Made by a program: the position numbers and the translations under genes. DNA of 64,000 bases from Rhizobium skierniewicense. GTDB lineage: Bacteria; Pseudomonadota; Alphaproteobacteria; Rhizobiales; Rhizobiaceae. Each line of letters begins with the position of its first letter. The first letter of the stretch is position 1. Below, in pieces: positions 1 through 9,988 of this stretch. The stretch covers positions 350,760-414,759 of the forward strand of contig NZ_JACIDV010000004.1 in NCBI RefSeq assembly GCF_014196515.1, in the 5' to 3' direction. The notes under the pieces were generated by a model. The model was not told the origin of the DNA and did no database searches. It saw nothing but the letters and a program-made list of their open reading frames with translations.

Positions 1-180
1 TTGGGTCATTTTTCGGTTCGTGACGAGGCCGTTTCCGCTTCTCCTCCCCATGTTTGTTTTCCCGGTTTTGATCCTCGCCATGCCATCGACAAATTTGCGG
101 GCAATGGCGTGTCAAGACTGGTCAAAGCGCAAGCGCCTGCGTTGTTTTGCGTTCAAAACCTTGATGAAGGGGTGCCTTGA
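1..180 (+). other. Open frame entering from the left edge
   Basis: Frame 1 is open from the first base to a TGA at 178-180, so this could be the last 59 codons of a gene that starts outside the window. No family is recognisable in the translation and third-position base use is mixed, so chance openness is quite possible. Its TGA overlaps the TTG start proposed for the J-domain gene at 177, as expected for translational coupling. Nothing else was recognised in these 180 bases. Confidence 0.2.
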
Positions 181-872
181 GCGATGAAAATTTCGTATGG
201 TCCCTAGGTCGCCAAACCCGCTCGTTGCGGGTGGGAGCTGTTTTGAAGAATGCGGATACAGGTGTTTCGGTGATCGATCCTTATGTTTTGCTGGGTGTTG
301 AGCGCGATGCCGATGAGGCAGCGATCAAGTCTGCTTATCGCAGGGTGGCCAAAAGCGCTCACCCCGACAGTGGCGGGGATGCCGAGCAATTCGAAAAGCT
401 GCAACTGGCCTATGACCTGTTGAAAGACCCTGTTCGGCGCAAGGTATTCGACGATACCGGATATGATCCGCAACTGGCGGACGCCAAGGATCTCAAGGGC
501 TTGCTGATGCTGGAAACGCTGGTCAACGAATTCATTCTGGATGAGCGCGAGCCTGGCAGCTTCGATCCGGTGGCCGCCATGCGCCGCAAGCTGACCGATG
601 ATATCTTGAAGAGCCGCTTTCATATCCTGGAACTGGAGCGCCATCGCGCGCGCGTCCGCAAGCACATGGACCGGCTCGGCCGCAAGCCTGAGACCGACGT
701 CCTAGGCTCGATGTTGCGGGCGCGCAGCCAGTCGATCGCTGATGCCATTCGTAACGCGGAGACGCAGATCGACGTCATCGAGCAGGCCTACACGATGCTG
801 GAAGGCTATTCCTACGAGCTTGAAACCGCCATTCTGGCCGAACCCGTGCTGAAAGGCGAGGCGGCTGAATAA
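177..872 (+). CDS. J-domain (DnaJ-like) protein
   Basis: This is a DnaJ-type co-chaperone that would stimulate an Hsp70 ATPase. The J domain spans about residues 33-85 and carries the diagnostic HPD at 62-64, followed by the helix typical of J domains. There is no Gly/Phe region or zinc-finger region, so it is a stand-alone J protein (type III), not DnaJ itself. The remaining 145 residues are charged and probably helical. The TTG start at 177 has an AAGGGG upstream. A GTG at 270 would begin the protein right at the J domain (reading MIDPYVLLG) and is a real alternative. The gene ends head-on against the next gene with no spacer. Confidence 0.8.
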   Translation: MSDENFVWSLGRQTRSLRVGAVLKNADTGVSVIDPYVLLGVERDADEAAIKSAYRRVAKSAHPDSGGDAEQFEKLQLAYDLLKDPVRRKVFDDTGYDPQLADAKDLKGLLMLETLVNEFILDEREPGSFDPVAAMRRKLTDDILKSRFHILELERHRARVRKHMDRLGRKPETDVLGSMLRARSQSIADAIRNAETQIDVIEQAYTMLEGYSYELETAILAEPVLKGEAAE

Positions 873-1475
873 TCAGGGGCCATTCACAAGTGCCAGAATC
901 AGCTGGTGCACTGCGCCGCCGTTCGAGAGTTCGTCCTTGTCGAAATCCCGGCCACGCTGGCGTTGTTCATTGGACAGTTCGCCCAAACGCTGTTGCAAGA
1001 CGTCGCGGACTCTCTGGCATTTGGGATCGTTTTCGGCGCGCAGGCCCACGCTGAAGGCTTCAATCTTTTTTACCATTTCGAGAATATGCGCCCCGTGCAC
1101 CCGCTCGTGTTTTTCAACGCCGGAGATGAAACGCTGCCAGCTTGCGGCAACCTCGGGCGCAAGTTTGGCCGGTGCTTTTGGCCAGGTGTAAATGATGGTG
1201 AGGTTGGGCCGCGCCGTTGCCAAAACGCATGCGCCATCCGGCTGGGGTCTGTAATCACGCCGCCATGTCAGCTTGAAGGTTGTATGCGCAACAGCCTGAA
1301 CGCCAGCCTGCGGGCCGCGTTCGCCAATGGACTCGTAGAGTGCAAAGCCCGTGTTGCCGCTGACGGTGTAGGTCTTTATCTGTTCGCTTGGGCGCCAGTC
1401 GGTTTGGGCTTGCGCGGATGCTGCCAGCAAGACAAGCGAACCTGCCGCGAGAATGGTGTGAAATCGTATCTGCAC
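873..1475 (-). CDS. DUF922 family secreted Zn-protease-like protein
   Basis: The first 23 residues form a Sec signal peptide ending AQA, so the product is periplasmic or secreted. A HERVH sequence at residues 123-127 matches the HExxH zinc-protease signature of the DUF922 family, whose members are predicted metallopeptidases. The domain fills most of the 200-residue protein and there are no further membrane segments. Two cysteines, near residues 83 and 153, could form a disulfide. The substrate is unknown. The stop codon abuts the stop of the convergent J-domain gene. Family membership is fairly sure; peptidase activity is inferred from the motif only. Confidence 0.75.
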   Translation of the reverse strand: MQIRFHTILAAGSLVLLAASAQAQTDWRPSEQIKTYTVSGNTGFALYESIGERGPQAGVQAVAHTTFKLTWRRDYRPQPDGACVLATARPNLTIIYTWPKAPAKLAPEVAASWQRFISGVEKHERVHGAHILEMVKKIEAFSVGLRAENDPKCQRVRDVLQQRLGELSNEQRQRGRDFDKDELSNGGAVHQLILALVNGP

Positions 1476-1493
1476 GCGGTTTCCTGCTTGTCT

Positions 1494-2267
1494 TTACGGT
1501 GTTTGAGGCGAGCTCGTCTCCGGCTCGTACAGTTCCCAGCCCCGCGGCGTCAGATGTTCCTGAGGATGGTAGCGGGTCTTGTAGCCCATCTTATCTGAAC
1601 CATCGACCCAATAGCCAAGGTAAACGTGGGGCAGACCAAGTGACCGTGTTCTCGATATGTGATCAATGATGAGGAAGGTCCCAAGCGAACGCTTTTCGAA
1701 ATCGGGATTGAAGAAGGAATAGACCATCGAAAGGCCGTCGCTCATCGTGTCTGTCAACGCAACAGCAACAAGTTCACCCCGCTTTGTCTCATCGATGCCG
1801 TAGCCCGGCTCGCGCTTGCGATACTCGATGATGCGGGTGTTGACGTGGGTGTCTTCCACCATTACGGCGTAATCCAGTGCCGACATATCCGACATGCCGC
1901 CGGACTGGTGGCGTCGGTCAAGATAGCGACGGAAGAGGGAAAATTGCTCGGTTGACGGCTCGGACTGATGAACGGTCGCGACAAGATCGCTATTGAGGCT
2001 CATCACACGCCGCATGGATTTCGTCGGCGTGAACCCATCTACCAGAATACGCACAGAGACACACGCACGGCATGTCTCGCAGGCGGGACGATATGCAATG
2101 TTTTGGGACCGGCGAAAGCCGCCTTGGGTCAGAAGATCGTTCATCTCAGCAGCGCGCGGACCGACGAGATGGGTAAACACCTTGCGTTCTTGCTGGCCGG
2201 GCAAATAGGGGCAGGTGGCAGGCGCGGTCAGATAAAATTGCGGAGACGGTGTTGCTTGCGTGTTCAT
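1494..2267 (-). CDS. bpt: Aspartate/glutamate leucyltransferase (Bpt, N-end rule)
   Basis: This enzyme transfers leucine from Leu-tRNA to proteins with N-terminal Asp or Glu, marking them for the ClpS/ClpAP N-end rule pathway. The N-terminal ATE domain has the cysteine cluster CETCRAC, preceded by a TCPYLPGQ segment typical of bacterial arginyl/leucyltransferases. The C-terminal GNAT-like half ends in the conserved [15 protein letters not shown] region. The ATG at 2267 is preferred because the conserved sequence begins there; an in-frame start at 2297 would add ten residues that look unconserved. Length, 257 residues, is normal for the family. The gene runs leftward like the RDD and hemB genes behind it. 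Confidence 0.93.
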   Translation of the reverse strand: MNTQATPSPQFYLTAPATCPYLPGQQERKVFTHLVGPRAAEMNDLLTQGGFRRSQNIAYRPACETCRACVSVRILVDGFTPTKSMRRVMSLNSDLVATVHQSEPSTEQFSLFRRYLDRRHQSGGMSDMSALDYAVMVEDTHVNTRIIEYRKREPGYGIDETKRGELVAVALTDTMSDGLSMVYSFFNPDFEKRSLGTFLIIDHISRTRSLGLPHVYLGYWVDGSDKMGYKTRYHPQEHLTPRGWELYEPETSSPQTP

Positions 2268-2416
2268 CGAACCCTGATCGCTCCCTTCTCCAGCCATCGG
2301 CCCTCAAACTGTCGTCAAGCCTCCGTGCCAGAATGACAAAAAGATGCGAAACGTCAACTGCCGCGCGTGCGCTACACGTCAATTTGCAGACACCCGCGGC
2401 GGCTTTTATTTGAATT

Positions 2417-2875
2417 TTAGATTGTTCTTACGATAACGGTGCCGAGCAGGAAGTCGTGCAGCAGGCGCGAGCGTTCCGTAAACAGACCGGCCAGCAAAAT
2501 GAACGGCGTGAGGACGGAATTTATGATCCAGAAGAGCGCGATGTGCACGGTCGCCAACAGAAAATCAATTCGCCTTCCGTTCGTCCGCGCCATGGCAATT
2601 CCCGCTGCCCGCATGCCCGGTGTTGCCTGAGCTGAACTGCCAAGCGTCATGCCGAAATAAAGCACCGCAACGATGACGAAGATGGCGGGGAAGAGCATGA
2701 ATCCCAGGCCCAGTGTCAGTACACCGAGGAAAAAGATGATCACAGCCGCCGGAATGCAGAGAAGCGCCACGATGATGTAATCGAGGATGAAGGCGAAGGC
2801 GCGACGGCTCAGCACGCCGTTATAGGCGCGCCAGTCTTCTGTGGGGACGTATGTTGCATTCGGGTCGAGTGTCAT
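2417..2875 (-). CDS. RDD family membrane protein
   Basis: A 152-residue inner-membrane protein with about three to four hydrophobic segments. The first segment carries the Arg and Asp of the RDD family (SRRAFAFILDYI), and the C-terminus has the RSRLLHDFLLGTVIV block common in these proteins. The family is of uncertain function; some members have been linked to ion transport or stress tolerance. The ATG at 2875 has a well-placed AGGAG, so the longer in-frame start at 2929 is not needed. It lies just downstream of hemB on the same strand, 66 bases away, and may share its transcript. Confidence 0.8.
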   Translation of the reverse strand: MTLDPNATYVPTEDWRAYNGVLSRRAFAFILDYIIVALLCIPAAVIIFFLGVLTLGLGFMLFPAIFVIVAVLYFGMTLGSSAQATPGMRAAGIAMARTNGRRIDFLLATVHIALFWIINSVLTPFILLAGLFTERSRLLHDFLLGTVIVRTI

Positions 2876-2941
2876 CGACGTGTTTCTCCTGTTCGGGAAA
2901 TAATATGGTGTTGAAACCGCCGAATGCAATAATCCGCCGCT

Positions 2942-3955
2942 TCAACCCTTGGCGAGTTTCTTGGCAGCCTCAATGGCGAAATAGGTGAGAATGCCATCGC
3001 AGCCGGCGCGTTTGAAGCATAGAAGAGTTTCCATCATCACCCGGTCGCCATCGATCCAGCCATTCATGGCCGCCGCCTTGATCTGCGTGTACTCGCCCGA
3101 AACCTGATAGGCAAAGGTCGGCAGGCCGAAAGCGTCCTTCAGGCGCCAGCAGATATCGAGATAGGGCAGGCCGGGTTTGACCATCAGCATGTCTGCACCT
3201 TCCTCAACGTCAAGCGCTGCGTCTCGCATCGCTTCCATGCCGTTGGCGGGGCTGATGTAATAGCTGTTCTTGTCGCCTTTCAGCAGTCCACTGGTGGAAA
3301 TGGCTTCGCGATAGGGCCCATAGAAGCCGGAGGAAAATTTCGTGGCGTAAGACATGATGCCGACATCCTGATGGCCTGCGGCATCCAGCCCGCGACGGAT
3401 GGCGCCGATCCGCCCGTCCATCATTTCAGACGGTGAGATGATGTCGGAGCCTGCATCTGCCTGGATGATCGCGGCCTCGACGACCTGATCCACCGTCTCG
3501 TCGTTGACGATGATGTCGCCACGCAAGATGCCGTCATGTCCATGGCTGGTGAAGGGATCCAGAGCGACATCGGTTATCAGGCCGATATTCGGTACGGCTT
3601 TCTTGACGGCAATGGTCGCCTGATTGATGAGGTTGTCAGCTTTCAGAACCTGCGATCCGGTTTCGTCACGCAATGCCAGATCGATATTGGGAAATGTTGC
3701 GATCGCCGGCACACCAAGGTCGGCGGCTTCTTTGGCTGCCTCGACCAACCGGTCCACACTCATGCGGCTCACGCCGGGCATGGCCGGAATGGGCTCGATG
3801 ATGTTGGTGCCAGGCACGATGAAAACGGGCCAGATCAGATCATCGACGGTCAGGATGTTTTCCCGCACCATGCGGCGGGTCCAGTCTGCCTTGCGATTTC
3901 TGCGCATGCGGCGGTGGCCGGTCATATGGTCTACGAGATGTGTCTTATCGCTCAT
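2942..3955 (-). CDS. hemB: Delta-aminolevulinic acid dehydratase (porphobilinogen synthase)
   Basis: HemB condenses two 5-aminolevulinate molecules to porphobilinogen in heme and tetrapyrrole synthesis. Both Schiff-base lysines are visible, in the segments MSYATKFSSGFYGP and MLMVKPGLPYLD. The metal-site segment reads ALDPFTSHGHDG, with aspartates where zinc-type enzymes have cysteines, so this is the magnesium-dependent type known from rhizobia. The ATG at 3955 follows GGAAGGA; a start at 3985 would only add an unconserved leader. The 337-residue length is standard. It is divergent from the DUF6163 gene, with 144 bases between the starts. Confidence 0.96.
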   Translation of the reverse strand: MSDKTHLVDHMTGHRRMRRNRKADWTRRMVRENILTVDDLIWPVFIVPGTNIIEPIPAMPGVSRMSVDRLVEAAKEAADLGVPAIATFPNIDLALRDETGSQVLKADNLINQATIAVKKAVPNIGLITDVALDPFTSHGHDGILRGDIIVNDETVDQVVEAAIIQADAGSDIISPSEMMDGRIGAIRRGLDAAGHQDVGIMSYATKFSSGFYGPYREAISTSGLLKGDKNSYYISPANGMEAMRDAALDVEEGADMLMVKPGLPYLDICWRLKDAFGLPTFAYQVSGEYTQIKAAAMNGWIDGDRVMMETLLCFKRAGCDGILTYFAIEAAKKLAKG

Positions 3956-4099
3956 TGTGATGTCCTTCCAAGTCGATTTCGACATAACACACTGGATGCA
4001 ATGTGCGAATGCGACAGATCGTTACGGGTTTTGACAACTCCTCGTGCCGAAGCGCAATATCTGCTGGTCGCGCCCGCAACCGGACATTATCGTGGAGCC

Positions 4100-4537
4100 A
4101 TGGAACCTGATTCTCTATTGCAGCCCAAAATGTCGCTCGCCGACATCCTTTACATCACCTTTTTAAGGCTGGTGTCCCTTTCGTGTTTCTGGTTCGGCCT
4201 GCAATATTGGGCGATGCTCACGGGCTATTCGCTGAACGGGCTGGCGCGCTTCGATATGCTCAACATGCCCTGGCGTGTGGCCGGTACCAGTCTGGCGGTC
4301 GTGTTTCCCGTTGCCGCGCTGGGCCTGTGGCTCGGCGTTTCCTGGGGTGCCGTCATGTGGGTTATTGGGGCCGGCACCCAGATTGCCATGTACAGGGTCT
4401 GGCCCGATATTTACGGAACCAACACCGTGGTCCCTGTCATGCACGGCATCGTATCAACGGTTTATATACTATTCCAGGTCGCTTTTTGGCTTGATTCACG
4501 CCAAAACGATGAACGCTCAAGAATTGATTTACCATAA
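4100..4537 (+). CDS. DUF6163 family membrane protein
   Basis: A 145-residue integral membrane protein with about four hydrophobic helices (roughly residues 15-40, 53-75, 78-95 and 105-130) and short loops. It resembles the alphaproteobacterial family of unknown function now called DUF6163, found next to hemB in relatives; that placement is from memory of gene order, not a search. The ATG at 4100 was chosen because the frame upstream is antisense to hemB and shows no conservation. No catalytic residues can be pointed out. Function is unknown. Confidence 0.7.
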   Translation: MEPDSLLQPKMSLADILYITFLRLVSLSCFWFGLQYWAMLTGYSLNGLARFDMLNMPWRVAGTSLAVVFPVAALGLWLGVSWGAVMWVIGAGTQIAMYRVWPDIYGTNTVVPVMHGIVSTVYILFQVAFWLDSRQNDERSRIDLP

Positions 4538-4766
4538 AATTAAAGCAATTCAGGCCGGATTTTCCTCAATTTTTTCCCCTAAGTCATTGAAATTTATAGA
4601 TGTGATTGTGTCTATTTTGGACATGGTCCAGGTTGCCTCAAAAGCCAATCATGCAAGTAACCATTCGTTAATCGTGCATTTTAAGTAGAATTTTATGCGC
4701 ATTGCTTAGATTTGGTCTCAAGGCGGGAAACAAACAAACACCGCCAAACAAAACAGTGAGGCAGTC

Positions 4767-5279
4767 ATGATCAATAGCAAAGCAAAGCCACAGGCCGCAG
4801 TTTCCGATACCCAGGACGAAACCATCCGCTCTCTCTACATGGAATCGCTTCACCTTGTTGAGCGCCTCCACCGCCGCCTTCTCGATGTCATCAAGGACGA
4901 GTTCGACCGTCAGGGTCGTGATGACGTCAACGCAGTTCAGGCGCTCCTGCTTTTCAATATCGGCACATCCGAACTGACCGCCGGCGAACTCCGCTCGCGT
5001 GGCTACTATCTCGGCTCCAACGTGTCCTACAACGTCAAGAAGCTCGTAGACCTTGGCTTTATCAATCATCAGCGCTCCCGCATCGACCGTCGCTCGGTTC
5101 GTATCAGCCTGACCGAAAAAGGCCAGGACATCGCAGAAACCGTTGCAGGCCTGTACGAGCGCCACATCGGCTCGATCGAAAAAGTCGGCGGCATCGGCAC
5201 AGGCGAGTTCGCCGAAATGAACAAGATGCTTCAGCGTCTGGACCGTTTCTGGAACGACAGCATCGCTTACCGCCTGTAA
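4767..5279 (+). CDS. ldtR: MarR-family regulator LdtR
   Basis: A 170-residue winged-helix regulator. The DNA-binding part lies around residues 70-120 (TAGELRSRG, NVSYNVKKLVDLGF, then a wing containing RIDRRSVRI), flanked by the dimerisation helices usual in MarR proteins. LdtR is known from Ca. Liberibacter asiaticus and Sinorhizobium as a regulator of the adjacent L,D-transpeptidase gene and of osmotic tolerance. Here the transpeptidase gene is the next gene downstream, on the same strand, which supports the name. The upstream 229-base gap is AT-rich and must hold its promoter. A strong terminator separates it from ldtP, so the two are probably separate transcripts. Confidence 0.9.
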   Translation: MINSKAKPQAAVSDTQDETIRSLYMESLHLVERLHRRLLDVIKDEFDRQGRDDVNAVQALLLFNIGTSELTAGELRSRGYYLGSNVSYNVKKLVDLGFINHQRSRIDRRSVRISLTEKGQDIAETVAGLYERHIGSIEKVGGIGTGEFAEMNKMLQRLDRFWNDSIAYRL

Positions 5280-5308
5280 CCGACTAATATCATCAGCCCT
5301 CAAGCAAA

Positions 5309-5347
5309 GCCGGATGCGTCTCGCATCCGGCTTGTTGCATTTTTGTG
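5309..5347 (+). terminator. Rho-independent terminator after ldtR
   Basis: A perfect 10-base stem, GCCGGATGCG at 5309-5318 and CGCATCCGGC at 5322-5331, closes a three-base loop and is followed by a T-rich run ending in TTTTT. It lies 30 bases after the ldtR stop. Confidence 0.88.
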
Positions 5348-5590
5348 CGGCGTAGCGTCAAAATCACATGCCGACACAGCTTCGTGAGGTGCCTTCAGGT
5401 GACACGAATTGGCCATATTGGTATGGGACCGCCACATACTAGGAGCCGGCGGTTTCTCCTGTGTTCGCGTCATGCGTCATCCATCGTTCGCATTGAGTCA
5501 TCCCTGCCGGCAGGCGCGTTTATACGTGTTTGTTAATGATGTTGTTTTAGGTGTTGTTAAAGACGCCTGATAAAGTGGCTGGTAGGTAAA
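5348..5590 (+). promoter_or_regulatory. ldtP upstream region (probable LdtR target)
   Basis: The gap between the ldtR terminator and the ldtP start holds no credible gene. Its last 70 bases are AT-rich with repeated GTTGTT and GTTAA elements close to the start codon, a plausible place for the promoter and for LdtR binding. This is inferred from the known LdtR to ldtP relationship; no operator consensus was matched. Confidence 0.4.
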
Positions 5591-6922
5591 ATGACAAAGA
5601 AAATCGTCCCGGAAGTTGTTTCACGGCGCACCATATTGCGGTCTGCCGTTTCGCTCGGTGCTGTGGCTCTCGCTGCTCCGGTCTTCGCGCAGGATGCGTT
5701 CAACGATCTGATCGGCTCTTCGCGTCGCGGCAATTGGGACGACCAGTTCGATGCGAACTCTTCGCGTGCCGCTGTCGGCGTTGCATCCAACACACCGGTT
5801 CTCAGCCCGGAATCGCCCGCCTATATGCAGCAAGCCGTGATGCAGTATCAGCAGATCGTCTCCAATGGTGGCTGGCCGGACGTTCCGCCAAGCCAGCAGA
5901 AGCTGCAGATCGGTGTCAGTGATCCCTCCGTTCAGGCGCTGCGCCAGCGACTGATGATTGCGGGGGACCTGCCGCGCGAAGCCGGTATTTCCAGCGCGTT
6001 CGATTCCTATGTCGACGGTGCCCTGAAGCGGTTCCAGGCGCGTCACGGCCTACCGGCTGATGGTGTCATTGGCGAATACACCTTGAAGGCGCTGAACGTT
6101 TCGGCGCAGATCCGCCTCGGCCAGCTTCAGACCAACCTCGTTCGCATCAATACGATGTCTGGAGATCTCGGTCAGCGCCACGTGATGGTCAACATCCCGG
6201 CTGCGTCCATCGAAGCGGTCGAAAACAATCGCGTCGTTTTGCGAAACACAGCTGTCGTCGGTCGTGACAGTCGTCCGACGCATATCATCAACTCCAAGAT
6301 TTACGAGATCATCCTCAATCCTTACTGGACAGCACCTCGCTCGATCATCGAGAAGGACATCGTTCCCTTGATGCAGAAGGATCCGACCTATCTGGAGCGC
6401 AACAACATCCGCCTTCTGGACAGCAAGGGGCAGGAAGTCTCGCCAACGACGATTGACTGGAACGCGCCGAAGGCACCGAACCTGATGTTTCGTCAGGACC
6501 CCGGCAAGAACAATGCCATGTCGTCCACGAAGATCAACTTCCACAACCCGAACAACGAATACATGCACGACACGCCACAGCAGGGCCTGTTCAACAAGCT
6601 GATGCGTTTCGAATCCTCGGGTTGCGTCCGCGTTCAGAACGTCCGTGATCTGACGACCTGGATGCTGCGGGATACGCCCGGCTGGTCGCGACAGGAAATC
6701 GAACGTGTTATCGCCACCCGTCAGAACAAGCCCATCAAGCTTGCGCAGGAGCTTCCGGTCTACTTCGTGTACATCACCGCTTGGTCTACGAAGGATGGCG
6801 TCGTGCAGTTCCGCGATGACATCTACAGCCAGGACGGCAACGCCGAGTTGGCGCTGAACACCACCAACACCCAGGAACAGCCATCCGGCTCGATCGACGA
6901 CGACCTTCTGCCGCGGAACTGA
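5591..6922 (+). CDS. ldtP: L,D-transpeptidase LdtP (YkuD domain)
   Basis: Forms 3-3 cross-links in peptidoglycan or attaches proteins to it, in the periplasm. The N-terminus has a twin-arginine-like signal (SRRTILRSA) and a cleavage site after VFAQ, near residue 34. A peptidoglycan-binding helical domain covers about residues 110-175 (FQARHGLPADGVIGEYTL). The YkuD catalytic domain follows to about residue 365, with an HDTPQQGLF segment and the signature SSGCVRV placing the catalytic cysteine at residue 345. A low-complexity tail rich in Asn, Thr and Gln ends the protein. Preceded by its regulator ldtR and closed by its own terminator. Confidence 0.92.
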   Translation: MTKKIVPEVVSRRTILRSAVSLGAVALAAPVFAQDAFNDLIGSSRRGNWDDQFDANSSRAAVGVASNTPVLSPESPAYMQQAVMQYQQIVSNGGWPDVPPSQQKLQIGVSDPSVQALRQRLMIAGDLPREAGISSAFDSYVDGALKRFQARHGLPADGVIGEYTLKALNVSAQIRLGQLQTNLVRINTMSGDLGQRHVMVNIPAASIEAVENNRVVLRNTAVVGRDSRPTHIINSKIYEIILNPYWTAPRSIIEKDIVPLMQKDPTYLERNNIRLLDSKGQEVSPTTIDWNAPKAPNLMFRQDPGKNNAMSSTKINFHNPNNEYMHDTPQQGLFNKLMRFESSGCVRVQNVRDLTTWMLRDTPGWSRQEIERVIATRQNKPIKLAQELPVYFVYITAWSTKDGVVQFRDDIYSQDGNAELALNTTNTQEQPSGSIDDDLLPRN

Positions 6923-6944
6923 TCGAGCGTTCCAGACATTCAAA

Positions 6945-6977
6945 AAGCCGCGTTTTTCAAAGCGCGGCTTTTCTTTT
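6945..6977 (+). terminator. Terminator after ldtP
   Basis: Stem AAGCCGCG at 6945-6952 pairs with CGCGGCTT at 6963-6970 and is followed by TTCTTTT. It sits 23 bases after the ldtP stop and isolates the following glyA transcript. Confidence 0.82.
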
Positions 6978-7111
6978 GGTGGAATGGCGACGATTCCAAT
7001 GGAATTTTTTGCCAAAGTCGCAGTTTGACGGGCAAATCTCGCAGGCTGTCTTGCTCTTGAAAGGGCAGGGCGCTAAGACGCCATCGCATGACTGTTTCAG
7101 GAGCTATCATC

Positions 7112-8401
<1,290 letters not shown>

Positions 8402-8415
8402 GAGGGATTTAAGCG

Positions 8416-8895
8416 ATGCGCTGCCCTTTTTGCGGCTCGGAAGATACGCAGGTCAAGGACTCGCGTCCGGCGGAGGATAACACGTCTATCCGCCGGCGGC
8501 GCATCTGCCCGGATTGCGGCGGTCGCTTTACGACCTATGAGCGCGTGCAGTTGCGCGAGTTGATGGTCATCAAAAAAAGTGGTCGTAAACTGCCTTTCGA
8601 CCGCGAAAAGCTGGTGCGGTCGTTCGAGATTGCCCTGCGCAAGCGTCCCGTGGATCGCGACCGCATCGAGCGCGCCGTTTCTGGTATTGCGCGGCGTTTG
8701 GAAAGCTCGGGCGAAACGGAAATTCCATCAGAGGAAATCGGCTTGCAGGTGCTGGAAGCGCTGAAGGGCCTCGATGACGTCGCGTTCGTTCGTTACGCTT
8801 CCGTATATCGCGACTTCAGTCATGCCGAGGATTTCGAGAATGTGATCGCTGAGATCAACGCAAAGATCGCGCGTGACACTGACGCCGGAGCGTAA
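8416..8895 (+). CDS. nrdR: Transcriptional repressor NrdR
   Basis: NrdR represses ribonucleotide reductase genes in response to the ATP/dATP ratio. The zinc ribbon is complete, with cysteines at 3, 6, 31 and 34, and the adjoining RRRR patch and FTTYERV segment are typical. The ATP-cone domain spans about residues 49-139 and includes [16 protein letters not shown] and the YRDF ending. The length of 159 residues is normal. It sits between glyA and ribD, an order common in proteobacteria where nrdR accompanies riboflavin genes. Confidence 0.97.
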   Translation: MRCPFCGSEDTQVKDSRPAEDNTSIRRRRICPDCGGRFTTYERVQLRELMVIKKSGRKLPFDREKLVRSFEIALRKRPVDRDRIERAVSGIARRLESSGETEIPSEEIGLQVLEALKGLDDVAFVRYASVYRDFSHAEDFENVIAEINAKIARDTDAGA

Positions 8896-8899
8896 ACCC

Positions 8900-9988
8900 G
8901 TGACCACCCGCGCCGATGATGAGCGTTTCATGGCACGGGCAATCGAAATTTCCCGCCGCCATCTGGGCCTGACCGATACCAATCCTTCCGTCGGTTGCGT
9001 TCTTGTCAAAGATGGCGAGATCATTGCCGAAGCCGTCACCGCCATCGGCGGTCGCCCGCATGCGGAGCGTCAAGCTCTGGATATTGCAGGCGAAGCGGCG
9101 CGGGGTGCGACGGCCTATGTCACGCTCGAACCTTGCTCCCATTTCGGCAGAACACCGCCCTGCGCAAACGCGCTGGTGGACTTCGGTGTTGCCCGTGTGG
9201 TCGTTGCCGCCGATGACCCCGATGAGCGGGTGTCCGGGCGCGGTTATCAGATTTTGCGGGATGCCGGGATCGCGGTTGAGACTGGTTTGCTGCGCGCGGA
9301 CAGCGAGCGGGCGCTGGCCGGATATCTCACGCGTCAGTTAAAGAACCGCCCGCATGTCATTTTAAAAATTGCAGTGTCCTCTGATGGTATGATCGGTCGG
9401 CGCGGTGAGGGGCAAGTTGCGATTACTGGCCCGGAATCGCGACAGGCCGTGCATGAGTTGCGCGCTCACTGCGATGCGATCCTTGTCGGCATCGGTACCG
9501 CGATGACCGATGATCCGGAACTGACGGTGCGGATTGCGGGGCTGGAGTATCGTTCGCCGGTTCGGATCGTGATGGATCGGCGGCTGGCGTTACCGGTGGG
9601 TTCGAAGCTGGTGCAGACGGCGCGGGATGTGGCGACCTTGGTTGGCGTGATTGATAGTGCAGGCGAGGAAAGCACCACCCAAAAACGCAAGCAACTCGAA
9701 GCCGCAGGTGTTGAAATCATTGAAACATCCGACATTCGGAATTTTCTTTCCATTCTCGTAGAACGTGGAATGTCCGAACTTCTTGTCGAAGGCGGTGCTC
9801 GGATCGCAAAATCTTTCCTTGATGCCGGGCTTGTAGACCGTATCCTGCTGTTCGAAAGTCCTGTGATCATCGGCGAAGGCGGACTTGAAAGCCCGATCAC
9901 ACGTGCCGATATCCCGGAGGAATTTACATTTTTCGGCGAAACGGCTTATGGACCAGATCGCTGTTTTGAATTTGAAAGGCCGCTTTGA
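8900..9988 (+). CDS. ribD: Bifunctional riboflavin deaminase/reductase RibD
   Basis: RibD deaminates the pyrimidine produced from GTP and then reduces its ribosyl side chain, the second and third steps of riboflavin synthesis. The N-terminal deaminase domain has the zinc ligands in GRPHAERQA and in PCSHFGRTPPCA; the C-terminal reductase domain begins near residue 150 (RPHVILKIAVSSDG) and contains LLVEGGARI. The GTG at 8900 is preferred: GGAG lies nine bases upstream and it starts just after the nrdR stop. A GTG at 8873 would overlap nrdR and lacks a ribosome site. The stop overlaps the ribE start as TGATG. Confidence 0.94.
   Translation: MTTRADDERFMARAIEISRRHLGLTDTNPSVGCVLVKDGEIIAEAVTAIGGRPHAERQALDIAGEAARGATAYVTLEPCSHFGRTPPCANALVDFGVARVVVAADDPDERVSGRGYQILRDAGIAVETGLLRADSERALAGYLTRQLKNRPHVILKIAVSSDGMIGRRGEGQVAITGPESRQAVHELRAHCDAILVGIGTAMTDDPELTVRIAGLEYRSPVRIVMDRRLALPVGSKLVQTARDVATLVGVIDSAGEESTTQKRKQLEAAGVEIIETSDIRNFLSILVERGMSELLVEGGARIAKSFLDAGLVDRILLFESPVIIGEGGLESPITRADIPEEFTFFGETAYGPDRCFEFERPL

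Noticed and set aside
6050..7015. Minus-strand open frame opposite ldtP
   Set aside because: Antisense to a gene with a complete YkuD catalytic motif; no own ribosome site or family.
6978..7111. Glycine or other riboswitch before glyA
   Set aside because: No conserved aptamer sequence was recognised in the short leader between the ldtP terminator and the glyA start.
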